This document shows positions 8,914-17,724 of a DNA stretch of 64,000 nucleotides, piece after piece. Below the pieces are notes generated by a model. It did not search any database, had not been told where the DNA came from, and was given only the letters and a program-made list of their open reading frames with translations. The DNA is from Yoonia sp. G8-12 (GTDB lineage: Bacteria > Pseudomonadota > Alphaproteobacteria > Rhodobacterales > Rhodobacteraceae). The DNA lies in contig NZ_CP151762.1 in assembly GCF_038443675.1 (NCBI RefSeq), positions 2,976,001 to 3,040,000 of the forward strand, written 5' to 3'. The position numbers were made by a program, and so were the translations under genes. Every line of letters starts with the position of its first letter. The first letter of the stretch is position 1.

Positions 8914-10208
8914 TCGGCTGCGACGTTCATCCGCGCACGCGCGTTCAGCGAATTCACGACGTCCAATCCACTGGAAAGGCCGTCTTCGTGGAAGCCATTC
9001 TTCATCCATGCCCCACAGAACCAGGTCCGATTTGTACCGTTCATTGCAGCCGCGGCCTCTTGTGCTGCAATTGCTTCAAGATCGTACACCGGGTGGCGCA
9101 GGGTGATTTCGTCCCAGATCAGCTCTTCTCTTATGGGACGATTGCTATTCAACGTGACCATCATGTCTTCACCTTTCAACCAAGGCTGCAGTGAATTCAT
9201 CCAATAGGTCAAGTTGATCTCGGTGTCGGTGCGTTTGGCGTCCTCGGAATAAATCCAAGACGACCAGACCTGACGCCGTTTGGGCATGATAGAGGTGTCA
9301 GAGTGCAGGACCACCTTGTTGGGCTGGTAACGCACAGCGCCTAGCACCGATGTTTCATCGGCGGTGGCGTCTGACAGCATCGCAAGCGTATCGTCGGAAT
9401 GGGTCGCGAAGATCACCTCGTCAAAGCTTTCCCAATCCGCGCCATGCGTTTTCACATCGGCACCCGCCTGTGTGCGGCGCACCGCATCAATCGGTGCACC
9501 AAGCCGTAGATCAACACCGCGCTGCATCATGTCCGCCTCTAAACGCGAGACATATTCACGCGAACCGCCATCAACAGTGTACCATTGATGCTGTCCCGTC
9601 GCGCCCAAAAGCGCGTGATTGTCAAAAAAACGCATCATGGAATAGGCGGGGAAATCGAGGATCTTTTCTTTCGGCGTCGACCAGATTGCGCCGGAAAATG
9701 GCAACAGATAGTGGTCGCGGAAATAGTCGCTCAGGTTCAGATTTTCGAGCAGTTGGCGGATGGTCAGCGTTTCATCTTGGCTGGCCTGTAGCCCCTTGGC
9801 GTTGAACTTCAGAATATCGCGGACCATGCGCAAAAAGCGCGGGCTTGCGATATTGCTGCGCTGGGCGAAAAGCGCATTCAGGCTGGCCAGCCCATATTCC
9901 ATGCGACCGCCGCTGAACGACGCGCCAAAGCTCATGTTGCTTTTTGTAACTGGTACGTCGAGGTCGGCAAAGAGCTTTGTCAGGTGCGGGTAGTTGGCAT
10001 AGTTAAACACGATAAAGCCGGTATCGACGGCCTGATCCTTGTTCTTGCCCGCCATCCGTGTGCGCGCATGGCCACCAAGGCGGCCTTCTGCTTCAAACAA
10101 TACAACGTGGTGGTCTGTTGCGAGCGCATGTGCTGCACCCATTCCTGAAATACCGGCACCAATGACCGCAATTTTCTTGGGCGCGATCGTCCCGGTTTCG
10201 AAAGGCAT
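8910..10208 (-). CDS. FAD-dependent oxidoreductase (amine oxidase-like)
   Basis: A 432-residue flavoprotein with an N-terminal dinucleotide-binding fold (AVIGAGISGMGAAHALA, then ending in EAEGRLGGHARTR) as in amine oxidases, phytoene desaturases and protoporphyrinogen oxidases. FDEVIFATHSDDTLAML in the middle and WFCGAWMKNGFHEDGLSSG at the C-terminus complete the FAD site. It is the first gene of the operon and faces rpoE. A promoter with TGATCC and TAACA boxes ends about 42 bases ahead of its start. It is likely a target of the RpoE-ChrR system and probably acts on an unsaturated lipid; the substrate is not shown by the sequence. Confidence 0.88.
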   Translation of the reverse strand: MPFETGTIAPKKIAVIGAGISGMGAAHALATDHHVVLFEAEGRLGGHARTRMAGKNKDQAVDTGFIVFNYANYPHLTKLFADLDVPVTKSNMSFGASFSGGRMEYGLASLNALFAQRSNIASPRFLRMVRDILKFNAKGLQASQDETLTIRQLLENLNLSDYFRDHYLLPFSGAIWSTPKEKILDFPAYSMMRFFDNHALLGATGQHQWYTVDGGSREYVSRLEADMMQRGVDLRLGAPIDAVRRTQAGADVKTHGADWESFDEVIFATHSDDTLAMLSDATADETSVLGAVRYQPNKVVLHSDTSIMPKRRQVWSSWIYSEDAKRTDTEINLTYWMNSLQPWLKGEDMMVTLNSNRPIREELIWDEITLRHPVYDLEAIAAQEAAAAMNGTNRTWFCGAWMKNGFHEDGLSSGLDVVNSLNARARMNVAAE

Positions 10209-10249
10209 GTGACGGAGGGCTCCAGCTTGACTTGATCGTTTCTTGTTGT

Positions 10250-10278
10250 TGTTACGCCAGCATTCCTTACATGGATCA
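10250..10278 (-). promoter_or_regulatory. RpoE (sigma-E)-type promoter for the FAD oxidoreductase operon
   Basis: Read on the minus strand, a TGATCC -35 box (10278-10273) is followed after 18 bases by TAACA (10254-10250). This is the form I recall for promoters of the Rhodobacter singlet-oxygen sigma factor. It would start transcription near 10243, about 35 bases before the ATG of the FAD oxidoreductase. Confidence 0.72.
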
Positions 10279-10299
10279 AAACAAAAAGTATCTATGTCG

Positions 10300-10328
10300 T
10301 GATCCGATCGAAGATACGCATCGTAATA
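10300..10328 (+). promoter_or_regulatory. RpoE (sigma-E)-type promoter for rpoE-chrR
   Basis: TGATCC at 10300-10305, then 18 bases, then TAATA at 10324-10328. It has the same boxes and spacing as the divergent promoter 22 bases away, pointing to autoregulation of rpoE-chrR. The expected start point is near 10334-10336, which coincides with an in-frame ATG at 10334. Confidence 0.72.
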
Positions 10329-10438
10329 CCTATATGTTGACGGAATTTAACACCCTTACGAAAGCGGATGCACTGCCCGTTCTGAGCACCTATGATGGTG
10401 TAAAGGCGCTGTTGGAGCGTGAAGCGGGGAAATCAAAG

Positions 10439-10990
10439 GTGAATACCGAAGCAACGGCAAAACGTATGGCTTGGGTCGTCCAGGTCTATGCGGTGCGCGA
10501 TAACAAAGACCGCGCGGCGTTTGCCGAGCTGTTTGGTTATTTTGCGCCGCGCGTAAAGTCGTTTTTGATGAAGTCGGGGGCCAGCCCGGATCTGGCGGAA
10601 GAATGCACACAGGAGGTCATGGCGACCCTTTGGAATAAGGCCCATCAGTTCGATCCGACAAAGGCGAGTGTATCCACCTGGATTTTTACAATCGCCCGGA
10701 ACCGCAAGATCGACATTCTGCGCAAGCAACGCAGGCCGGAACCCGAAGATTTGCCATGGGGCCCTGAGGCAGAACCTGATCAGGCCGATGCTATTGGCCT
10801 GCAGCAAGAAACCGAACAACTCGGGCAGGCCTTGGCCACATTGCCTGAGGAACAAAGGAAACTGATTGAGCGCGCCTACTTTGGCGAGCTGAGCCATAGC
10901 CAAATTGCCGCAGAGACGGGATTGCCGCTGGGCACAATCAAATCGCGGATTAGGTTGGCGTTGGATCGACTACGCCACGCAATGAAATGA
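10439..10990 (+). CDS. rpoE: RpoE/EcfG-unrelated ECF sigma factor of the ChrR-regulated group
   Basis: An extracytoplasmic-function sigma factor like Rhodobacter RpoE, which is released from the anti-sigma factor ChrR by singlet oxygen and switches on protective genes. Region 2 is FAELFGYFAPRVKSFL through STWIFTIARNRKIDIL, and region 4 is LPEEQRKLIERAYFGELSHSQIA through GTIKSRIRLALDRLR. I chose the GTG at 10439 because GGGGA lies eight bases upstream and the resulting 183 residues match the usual N-terminus (about 18 residues before RDNKDRAAF). A longer form from ATG 10334 (35 extra residues, nearly leaderless) cannot be excluded. The stop overlaps chrR by four bases. Confidence 0.9.
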   Translation: MNTEATAKRMAWVVQVYAVRDNKDRAAFAELFGYFAPRVKSFLMKSGASPDLAEECTQEVMATLWNKAHQFDPTKASVSTWIFTIARNRKIDILRKQRRPEPEDLPWGPEAEPDQADAIGLQQETEQLGQALATLPEEQRKLIERAYFGELSHSQIAAETGLPLGTIKSRIRLALDRLRHAMK

Positions 10991-11649
10991 TGAACGATAT
11001 GAAAAAAATTAAACATCACCTGACCGAGCCTCTCTTGATGGGTTACGCTGCGGGCACGCTGCCAGAGGCGTTTAATCTGGTCGTAGCGACGCACATCACC
11101 ATGTGCGATGAATGTCGTGCGGCCTTGGCCGAGTATGACGCCGTCGGCGGCGCGATTATGATGGATGGCACACCGGTTGATGTGGCCGAAGATGCGCTTG
11201 CTGCAACACTTGCCATGATCGATGGCGGAAAGTTTGCTGAGAAACCCGCGCCTGCACGGACGAAAGACAGCGTTTTTCCGGGACCTTTGCAGGACTACGT
11301 GAATGGCGATATCGATAGCTTGAAATGGCGTAAGGTTGGCGGTGGTGTTAGCCAGTTGGTGTTGGAGACTTCCAAAGACGCCAGCGTCCGTTTGTTGCGG
11401 ATCCCCGCAGGCACAGCCGTACCAGATCATGGGCACCGCGGGATGGAATTGACGCTTGTGCTCCAGGGTGCATTCACGGACGAAGAAGACCGCTTTGGCG
11501 CAGGCGACCTTGAAGTTGCCAATGAAGATTTGGAGCATACTCCGGTTGCAGAGGAAGGCATGGATTGCATTTGCCTTGCCGCGACAGATGCGCCGCTGCG
11601 GTTCAACGGCCTCGTTCCACGTATCGCACAGCGCTTTATCGGAATTTAA
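10987..11649 (+). CDS. chrR: ChrR family anti-sigma factor, cupin domain
   Basis: ChrR binds and silences RpoE and lets it go under singlet oxygen. The N-terminal zinc-binding anti-sigma domain shows the H-x3-C-x2-C motif (ATHITMCDECRAAL, residues about 35-48) with an upstream histidine pair (KHHLTEP). The C-terminal cupin domain has DHGHRGMELTLVL and NEDLEHTP, whose His and Glu residues would bind the second zinc. The 220-residue length is normal. The ATG overlaps the rpoE stop (ATGA), so sigma and anti-sigma are made in step. A strong terminator follows. Confidence 0.93.
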   Translation: MMNDMKKIKHHLTEPLLMGYAAGTLPEAFNLVVATHITMCDECRAALAEYDAVGGAIMMDGTPVDVAEDALAATLAMIDGGKFAEKPAPARTKDSVFPGPLQDYVNGDIDSLKWRKVGGGVSQLVLETSKDASVRLLRIPAGTAVPDHGHRGMELTLVLQGAFTDEEDRFGAGDLEVANEDLEHTPVAEEGMDCICLAATDAPLRFNGLVPRIAQRFIGI

Positions 11650-11680
11650 TAGACCATCCCACTCCAGACGCTCACCAAGA

Positions 11681-11714
11681 AAGGCGCCCCAGCTTTGCAC
11701 GGGGCGCCTTTTTT
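11681..11714. terminator. Bidirectional intrinsic terminator between chrR and the phosphate transporter gene
   Basis: A perfect 10-base stem, AAGGCGCCCC (11681-11690) with GGGGCGCCTT (11701-11710), has a ten-base loop and is followed by TTTT. On the other strand the stem is followed by TTTCTT, so it can serve both convergent genes. Confidence 0.88.
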
Positions 11715-11731
11715 GATTGCCAGAGCTGTGT

Positions 11732-13219
11732 TTAGCCCCAAAGCGTGTTGAGCGCCAAAAAGAAGCAGGCAGACAATATCGCGGCCGCTGGCACTGTAAT
11801 GATCCATGCGGCAATGATTGTCATGAAGTGTGACCGACGCACCAGTTTACGCCGCTGCCGTTCTTCGGGGGCATACATCACGCGGTTTGGTATCGTCATA
11901 CGTGCCTTTTTAATGCGACGTTCTGCATCCCATTCACGGAAGAAACCCACGCCAAATACGCCGCCGACGGCGATATGTGTCGAGCTGACTGGCAGGCCGA
12001 GCCAACTTGCGACGATAACCGTGATCGCAGCAGAGAGCGCCACACAGTAGGCGCGCATCGGGTTGAGTTTTGTGATCTGGCTGCCAACCACCCGGATCAG
12101 TTTCGGACCAAAGAGGAACAAGCCAAAGGAAATACCAAGCGCGCCGATGAACATGACCCAAAGCGGGATAGTGAATGTTGTCAGGAAATCACCCGATTGT
12201 GCGGCCTGAACAATCGCTGCTAGCGGGCCCACCGCGTTTGCCACATCATTCGCACCATGTGCAAAGCTGAGCAGCGCCGCCGATACGACAAGAGGGATAC
12301 CAAAAAGAACCTTGAGTGATTTATTGCGGTTCTCCAGCCCCTCGGATTGCTTTCTGATGACAGGTATCATCACCACCCAGATGATCAAACCGATGACCGC
12401 ACCAATCAATAGCGCGGTGCTAAGGTCGATCTTCATAAGCGATTTCAGACCCTTGAGCGCCAGATAAGAGGCAAAGGTTCCCCCCATGATCCCGACAAGC
12501 ATCGGCACCCATTTCCGCGCAGCCGCGATCTTGTCATCTTGATAGATGATCCGTGATTTGATCAACCAAAGAAAACCAGCCGCAATCAGACCACCCAGCA
12601 AGGGTGAAATCACCCAACTGGCCGCAATCGCCCCCATCGTCGGCCAATTCACAGCAGCAAAACCCGCCGCCGCGATCCCGGCCCCCATGACGCCCCCCAC
12701 AACCGAATGGGTCGTTGAAACGGGCGCCTCCACCCAGGTGGCCAAGTTTACCCAGAACGCCGCCGCCAAAAGCGCAGACATCATGGCCCAGACAAATGTC
12801 GTTGCGGTTCCCATGCTTTCAGGTGCGATAATGCCCTTGGCGATTGTTGAAACAACGTCTCCACCTGCGATCAACGCGCCAGCGCTTTCAAAAACAACGG
12901 CAATTGCAATCGCACCGCCCATCGTCAGTGCATTTGCGCCGACAGCAGGCCCCATGTTGTTCGCAACATCATTGGCCCCGATATTCAGCGCCATGTAGGC
13001 GCCCAGACAGGCGGCCATGATCACGATGAACGAATTATTTGCCTGTCCAAAGAAAAGGGCGGCCGCCAAGCCTGCAATCACAACAAACAAAAACGCAATG
13101 CCGGTTCCGATCAAGGGCCGAGAGACATAGTTTGTTGCAAGTTCAAGATTGGAATAGCGCGCGAGGTCGCGATCCAGAGTATCGAGATGGCGCGGATCGC
13201 CCTCGTCTAAATTGGCCAT
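11732..13219 (-). CDS. Inorganic phosphate transporter, PiT family
   Basis: A large inner-membrane phosphate:cation symporter. Both halves carry the PiT signature (NIGANDVANNMGPAVG near residue 80; FAHGANDVANAVGPLAA near 330), and there are about ten or more hydrophobic helices. The start is set at ATG 13219 (MANLDEGDPRHLDTLDRDL), with GGGGAG a suitable distance upstream; the TTG five codons earlier overlaps that ribosome-binding site. This gives 495 residues. No PhoU-like DUF47 partner is visible next to it. It ends at the terminator shared with chrR. Confidence 0.92.
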   Translation of the reverse strand: MANLDEGDPRHLDTLDRDLARYSNLELATNYVSRPLIGTGIAFLFVVIAGLAAALFFGQANNSFIVIMAACLGAYMALNIGANDVANNMGPAVGANALTMGGAIAIAVVFESAGALIAGGDVVSTIAKGIIAPESMGTATTFVWAMMSALLAAAFWVNLATWVEAPVSTTHSVVGGVMGAGIAAAGFAAVNWPTMGAIAASWVISPLLGGLIAAGFLWLIKSRIIYQDDKIAAARKWVPMLVGIMGGTFASYLALKGLKSLMKIDLSTALLIGAVIGLIIWVVMIPVIRKQSEGLENRNKSLKVLFGIPLVVSAALLSFAHGANDVANAVGPLAAIVQAAQSGDFLTTFTIPLWVMFIGALGISFGLFLFGPKLIRVVGSQITKLNPMRAYCVALSAAITVIVASWLGLPVSSTHIAVGGVFGVGFFREWDAERRIKKARMTIPNRVMYAPEERQRRKLVRRSHFMTIIAAWIITVPAAAILSACFFLALNTLWG

Positions 13220-13273
13220 TTCTGCTCTCCCCAAGATATTTCGAACAGCACTAGCGGCCTAAGGTCGCAGAAA

Positions 13274-13741
13274 TCAACCTTGCTGCGCGTTTTCGGGGAA
13301 GAGATTTGTCATCTGGCGCAGAATGTCCTTCAGCTCGCCCTCCCTGACAAGATCTGCCGCCGCTTCGGGCGATACCCATTTCCGCTGGCGCTCATGTGCT
13401 TCGGGGAAGTCGTAAGAGGTTTCTTTCACGTCGACGGGGTACACCAATGTCTCAACCGGCACGGGAAGGCCTGCGCGCATCACTTTGTCATAACTATATG
13501 TGCCGATGGGTTCGGACGGTGCTTTGCTGTTGCGCACGCCTGCTTCCTCCCATGCCTCTTGAAGCGCGGCTTCTGAAGTTTGCAGCCCATTGATGGGCCA
13601 GCCTTTGGGAATGATCCAACGGCCCGTGCCACGGCTTGTGACAAGCAGGACTTCCATCTTGGCACCAGCTCCGCGGTAGCACAGAGCCGCCACTTGCAAG
13701 CGTTTTGGACGCTGGAAAAAAGCCGCAAGAAATCCCGCCAC
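13274..13741 (-). CDS. Nudix hydrolase
   Basis: A 155-residue Nudix protein, which cleaves nucleoside or inositol diphosphates linked to another moiety. The Nudix region is PKGWPINGLQTSEAALQEAW followed by EEAGV: the EExG core is present, but the usual Arg before the first Glu is Gln. This resembles the diphosphoinositol polyphosphate phosphohydrolase-like branch common in alphaproteobacteria. The substrate cannot be assigned. It is separate from its neighbours (54 and 111 base gaps). Confidence 0.85.
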   Translation of the reverse strand: MAGFLAAFFQRPKRLQVAALCYRGAGAKMEVLLVTSRGTGRWIIPKGWPINGLQTSEAALQEAWEEAGVRNSKAPSEPIGTYSYDKVMRAGLPVPVETLVYPVDVKETSYDFPEAHERQRKWVSPEAAADLVREGELKDILRQMTNLFPENAQQG

Positions 13742-13821
13742 AGCGAGGTAAGGATGGTAATCATACTGAAACCGCTCAAGTCTTTATTATATTTTTCAGG
13801 GGTTTATACAGGCTGCAATCA

Positions 13822-13837
13822 CAAGATGCAAATCTTG
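13822..13837. other. Small hairpin in the gap between the SDR and Nudix genes
   Basis: CAAGAT (13822-13827) and ATCTTG (13832-13837) flank a four-base loop just past the SDR stop. It lacks a clear T-run. It may be a weak transcription end or part of the Nudix promoter region. Confidence 0.25.
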
Positions 13838-13852
13838 ATGTCAGATACCCTG

Positions 13853-14611
13853 TTAGACCGAGTGATATGTCTCGGTGTTACCGTCGACCGCGATTGCCTG
13901 ACCGGACACGAATTTCGCCGCGTCAGACGAAAGATAAACACAAAGCTGCGCGATTTCCTCTGGCTCGGCAAAGCGACGCAGCGAACTGCCAGAGGCATAG
14001 TCTTCAAACACGTCTTGCGGGGTCACGCCGCGCGCCTGCGCTTCGGCTGCAAGAACCCGGTCCATGCGATCACCGCTGACAGCACCGGGGCAAATCGCAT
14101 TGCACCGGATGCCATAGGGGCCCAGTTCGGTCGCGATGGTTTTGGTAAAGCCGATCACAGCCCATTTTGCAGCGGCATAGGGTGCGCGAAATGGCGCGCC
14201 GAAAAGGCCGGAGGTCGATGAAAGATTGATAATCGCCCCGGACTTCTGCCGCTTCATCACAGGTGCGATTGCACGGCAGGTGATCATCTGCGCATCCAGA
14301 TTCACCGCGAGGCATTTCTTCCACTGCGCAAGGTCAAGCGCCTCCACAGGGTCCGCTTGCCCAGCAATACCCGCATTGTTGATCAACACATCGCAGCCGC
14401 CAAGCACGGCAAGCCCCGCTTGCAACCAGTCATCCAAAGCCGCTTCGTCGGTCACATCAACGCAAGACCCAGTGATCCCGTCCCGCAGGCTTTCAAGCGC
14501 TCTGTGGTCCTGATCGCAAACATAGACCTGTGCACCTTGCGCCGCGTAAGTTTCGGCGATCACCTTGCCGATGCCGCCTGCGCCGGCGGTGATGAAAACA
14601 CGTTGTGCCAT
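13853..14611 (-). CDS. SDR family oxidoreductase (classical type)
   Basis: A classical short-chain dehydrogenase of 252 residues. The cofactor motif is TAGAGGIGKVIA near residue 8, the NNAG motif is LINNAGIAG near 80, and the catalytic S-Y-K set is NLSSTSG and YAAAKWA near 130-155. The C-terminal FVSGQAIAVDGN is standard. The acidic CDQD after the second strand suggests NAD(H) preference. The substrate is unknown. It starts three bases after the rmuC stop and so is likely transcribed with mutL and rmuC. Confidence 0.87.
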   Translation of the reverse strand: MAQRVFITAGAGGIGKVIAETYAAQGAQVYVCDQDHRALESLRDGITGSCVDVTDEAALDDWLQAGLAVLGGCDVLINNAGIAGQADPVEALDLAQWKKCLAVNLDAQMITCRAIAPVMKRQKSGAIINLSSTSGLFGAPFRAPYAAAKWAVIGFTKTIATELGPYGIRCNAICPGAVSGDRMDRVLAAEAQARGVTPQDVFEDYASGSSLRRFAEPEEIAQLCVYLSSDAAKFVSGQAIAVDGNTETYHSV

Positions 14612-14614
14612 TTG

Positions 14615-15852
14615 CTAGACCTTTGGTGGCATTATAGGGACGACCTTTGTCTCTGGGTCCGGTGCGATCTCTTCGAAATCGAAATGATCCAGGCGATGCG
14701 CGCGTTTGCCTGCCTTTTCAGCCGAGATTTTGATATCTTCAATGTCTTTCGCCGCTTGGCCGAAATGCCGGTCAAGGTTGCCCACGCGCGTCACCAGACG
14801 GTCGACATCCCCCCCAAAAGCGCCAGTTCCTTTCGAATTGCACCGGTCTGTTCGCGCATCCGCGCATCTTTCAAGATGGCGCGCATGGTATTCAAGGTTG
14901 CCATGCAGGTCGTTGGTGAAACGATCCAGACGCGGGCAGCGAACCCTTCTCGCACGATATGAGGCAAACGGCTGTGCAGCTCGGCATAGACCGCCTCGGA
15001 GGGCAGAAACATCAGCGCGCCATCTGCGGTTTCACCTTCTATCAGGTAGCTGTCAGAAATCTTCTTGATGTGTGTTCTGATCGCCTGACCAAAGGTTGTG
15101 AGCGCGCGTTCGCGTTCCGGTTTCGTCTCGGCGCGCATCAGCGCCTCATAGGCCTCAAGCGGGAATTTGGCGTCAACGACAATAGGGCCGGGGGGATTGG
15201 GCAGATGGATCAGGCAGTCGGGCCTGCTGCCGTTGGAAAGCGTCGCTTGCCATGTGTAGCTGTCCGAGGGCAGCGCCTTGGACACGATATCCTGCAACTG
15301 GATTTCGCCGAATGCACCGCGTGTCTGTTTGTTGGACAGGATATCCTGCAACGATAGCACATCACCTGACAGTTTCTCGATATTCGTCTGTGCCTTGTCG
15401 ATTGTGGCGAGCCGTTCTTGCAGTTCTGTCAGGCTCTTGGTCGTCTTCTCGGATGATCCGGTCAGCGTGTCTTTCATCCGCTCCTGCATTTCGGTCAACG
15501 AACGCGCGGATTTCATTGCATTGTCAGCCAGTCGTTCGGCCATTTGTGCCTGCACCTCGGCCAGACGCGCCTCCATTGTCTGTACGACATGCACTTGGGC
15601 ATTCGCCTGTGCGTCGCTGACGGTGCGGATGTTGCCCGCAAGCTGCTGCTGGCCTTGGCCAAGCGAATGAACATCCTGAGACAGTCGCCCGACTTGAGAG
15701 GCCACAAATTGCACCGCTTCGGTCGATTTGCCCGCACGGCGAACCATCATGATCAAAAGGATCACGACCAGCAACAGGATGCCTGTGCCAAGGATCACGC
15801 CAAGGACCATGGGATCGCCAAGGTCGTAAGTCTGTTCACCAATCTGGATCAT
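14615..15852 (-). pseudogene. rmuC: DNA recombination protein RmuC, frameshifted
   Basis: RmuC is an inner-membrane-anchored protein with a nuclease-like fold that limits recombination at inverted repeats. An N-terminal membrane helix (about residues 18-37), a long coiled coil (about 50-165) and the RmuC domain (RGAFGEIQLQDIV, PIVVDAKFPLEAYEALM, MFLPSEAVYAEL) are all visible. The frame breaks in a run of seven C (plus strand 14809-14815), which ends the protein early after ELALLGGMSTVW. One extra base gives ELALLGGDVDRLVTRVGNLD and continues to a TAG at 14615, for 412 residues. The ATG overlaps the mutL stop (ATGA). Confidence 0.88.
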
Positions 15853-17660
15853 GTGCGCCCGAATAGCCGTTCGATATCGGCAAGTTTGAGTTCAACGTAG
15901 GTCGGCCGCCCATGGTTGCACTGGCCCGAAAGCGGGGTTGCCTCCATTTCGCGCAAAAGCGCGTTCATTTCTGCCGCTTGCATCCGCCTGCCAGAGCGAA
16001 TTGAGCCGTGACAGGCCACACGACTGAGGATCGCCTCGATCCGTGCCTGTACCGACGCGCTATCGCCTTGGTCGGCCAATTCATCCAGAATATCGCGGAT
16101 CATCGCGGTGGCATTAACTTCGCCCAAGATCGCAGGGGTTTCACGCACGGCGATGGCTCCGCCGCCAAAGGGTTCGATGGTCAGCCCGAATTTGGCCAGA
16201 TCATCTGCGATTTCCAGCAAATGCGCCGCTTCGTTGGCAGTAAGTTCAACTATTTCGGGGATCAGCAAGGCCTGCGCTGCAACACCGTTTTCGGCCATCT
16301 GCGCTTTGAGCTTTTCATAAACCAACCGCTCGTGTGCGGCGTGTTGATCAACGATCACGATGCCCTTTTCGGTTTGCGCGATGATATAGTTTTCATGCAC
16401 CTGCGCGCGGGCGGCCCCCAACGGCAGGTCGTCGCGTTCGTCCACCACCATTGGTTCGAACCGCGCGGAAGGGGCCTCACCAAATCCGGGGGCCTGCGCC
16501 TGAAATGTCATGGACCGCGCACTGAAACTGGGCCGATCCATTTGATAGACGCGCGGTGTGATGGGTTCGGGGGTCATAGCGCCCAGCGTGGCGTTTGCCA
16601 CGGTCGAAGATGCGCGATGCCCTGCCTCGGCCAGCGCATGACGCAGGCCTGAAACGATCAGGCCGCGCACCACAGCAGGTTCGCGGAAGCGGACCTCGGA
16701 TTTCGCAGGATGCACGTTAACGTCCACCAGCGTAGGGTCGCAATCGACAAAAAGCGCCGCCACCGGATGCCTGTCGCGTGACAGCACGTCCATATAGGCC
16801 GCACGCAATGCCCCCAGCAACATCTTGTCGCGCACAGGACGTCCATTGACGAAGAGGAACTGCGCAACAGCAGCACCACGCGAATAGGTGGGCAGCGCGG
16901 CATAGCCGGTCAGGTGAAAGCCCTCGCGCTGGGTATCAATCCGCAGGGAATTATCTGCGAAATCTTTGCCCAACACCGCCCGCAACCGCCCGTGCAGGGC
17001 ATCAAACAAATCGCCGGTCTCGGCATCTGCGCGAAATACGGTGCGGTTGTCGCCATTCGAGGCATCGCGCAAAATGAAGGTCACGAAAGGTTCGGCCATG
17101 GCCAACCGCTTCACCACATCGGTGACTGCCTGCGCTTCGGCCCTGTCTGTGCGCAGGAATTTCAGGCGTGCGGGCGTCGCATAGAAAAGATCGCGCAGTT
17201 CGATGACTGTGCCAGCAGAGAGGGCAGCGGGTTTGACGCCCTCGGTCTTGCCACCTGCGACGGCGATCATGGCGGCGTCTGCACCTTTGGCGCGCGACGT
17301 AATCGTGAGCCGCCCGGTGGCGCCCAGCGATGGCAATGCCTCACCCCGAAAACCGAAAGAGCGAATATTCAGCAGGTCCGACCCGTCAATTTTCGATGTG
17401 GCATGTCGCGACAATGCTAAAGGCAGGTCCGCCCCTGTCATCCCACAGCCATTGTCGGTGACGCGGATCAGGGTCTTGCCACCATCGGCAATCACTACCT
17501 CGATGCGGGTCGCGCCCGCATCGACGCTGTTTTCAACCAGTTCCTTCACGGCAGAAGCAGGCCGTTCCAGCACCTCGCCCGCGGCAATCCGGTTGATTGC
17601 AGCGTCGTCAAGTTGCCGGATCACGGGGCGCGGCTGTATCTGGGGGTCTGCGGTTGCCAT
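15849..17660 (-). CDS. mutL: DNA mismatch repair protein MutL
   Basis: MutL couples mismatch recognition by MutS to strand incision. The N-terminal GHKL ATPase shows [28 protein letters not shown] and [10 protein letters not shown]. The C-terminal domain has [13 protein letters not shown], which matches the DQHAxxExxxxE endonuclease motif, plus ACHGSIRSG and CNHGRPTY, so this is the incising type of MutL. The start is placed at ATG 17660 ([19 protein letters not shown]); the longer open frame upstream does not resemble the family. The length is 603 residues. Its intactness matters for the many homopolymer frameshifts seen in this window. Confidence 0.95.
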
Positions 17661-17724
17661 GCCACAAGGTGTAGCATGGCCCGCAGCGATTCTACGAGTG
17701 GAAAACGAGACGGGAGTGACCTTG

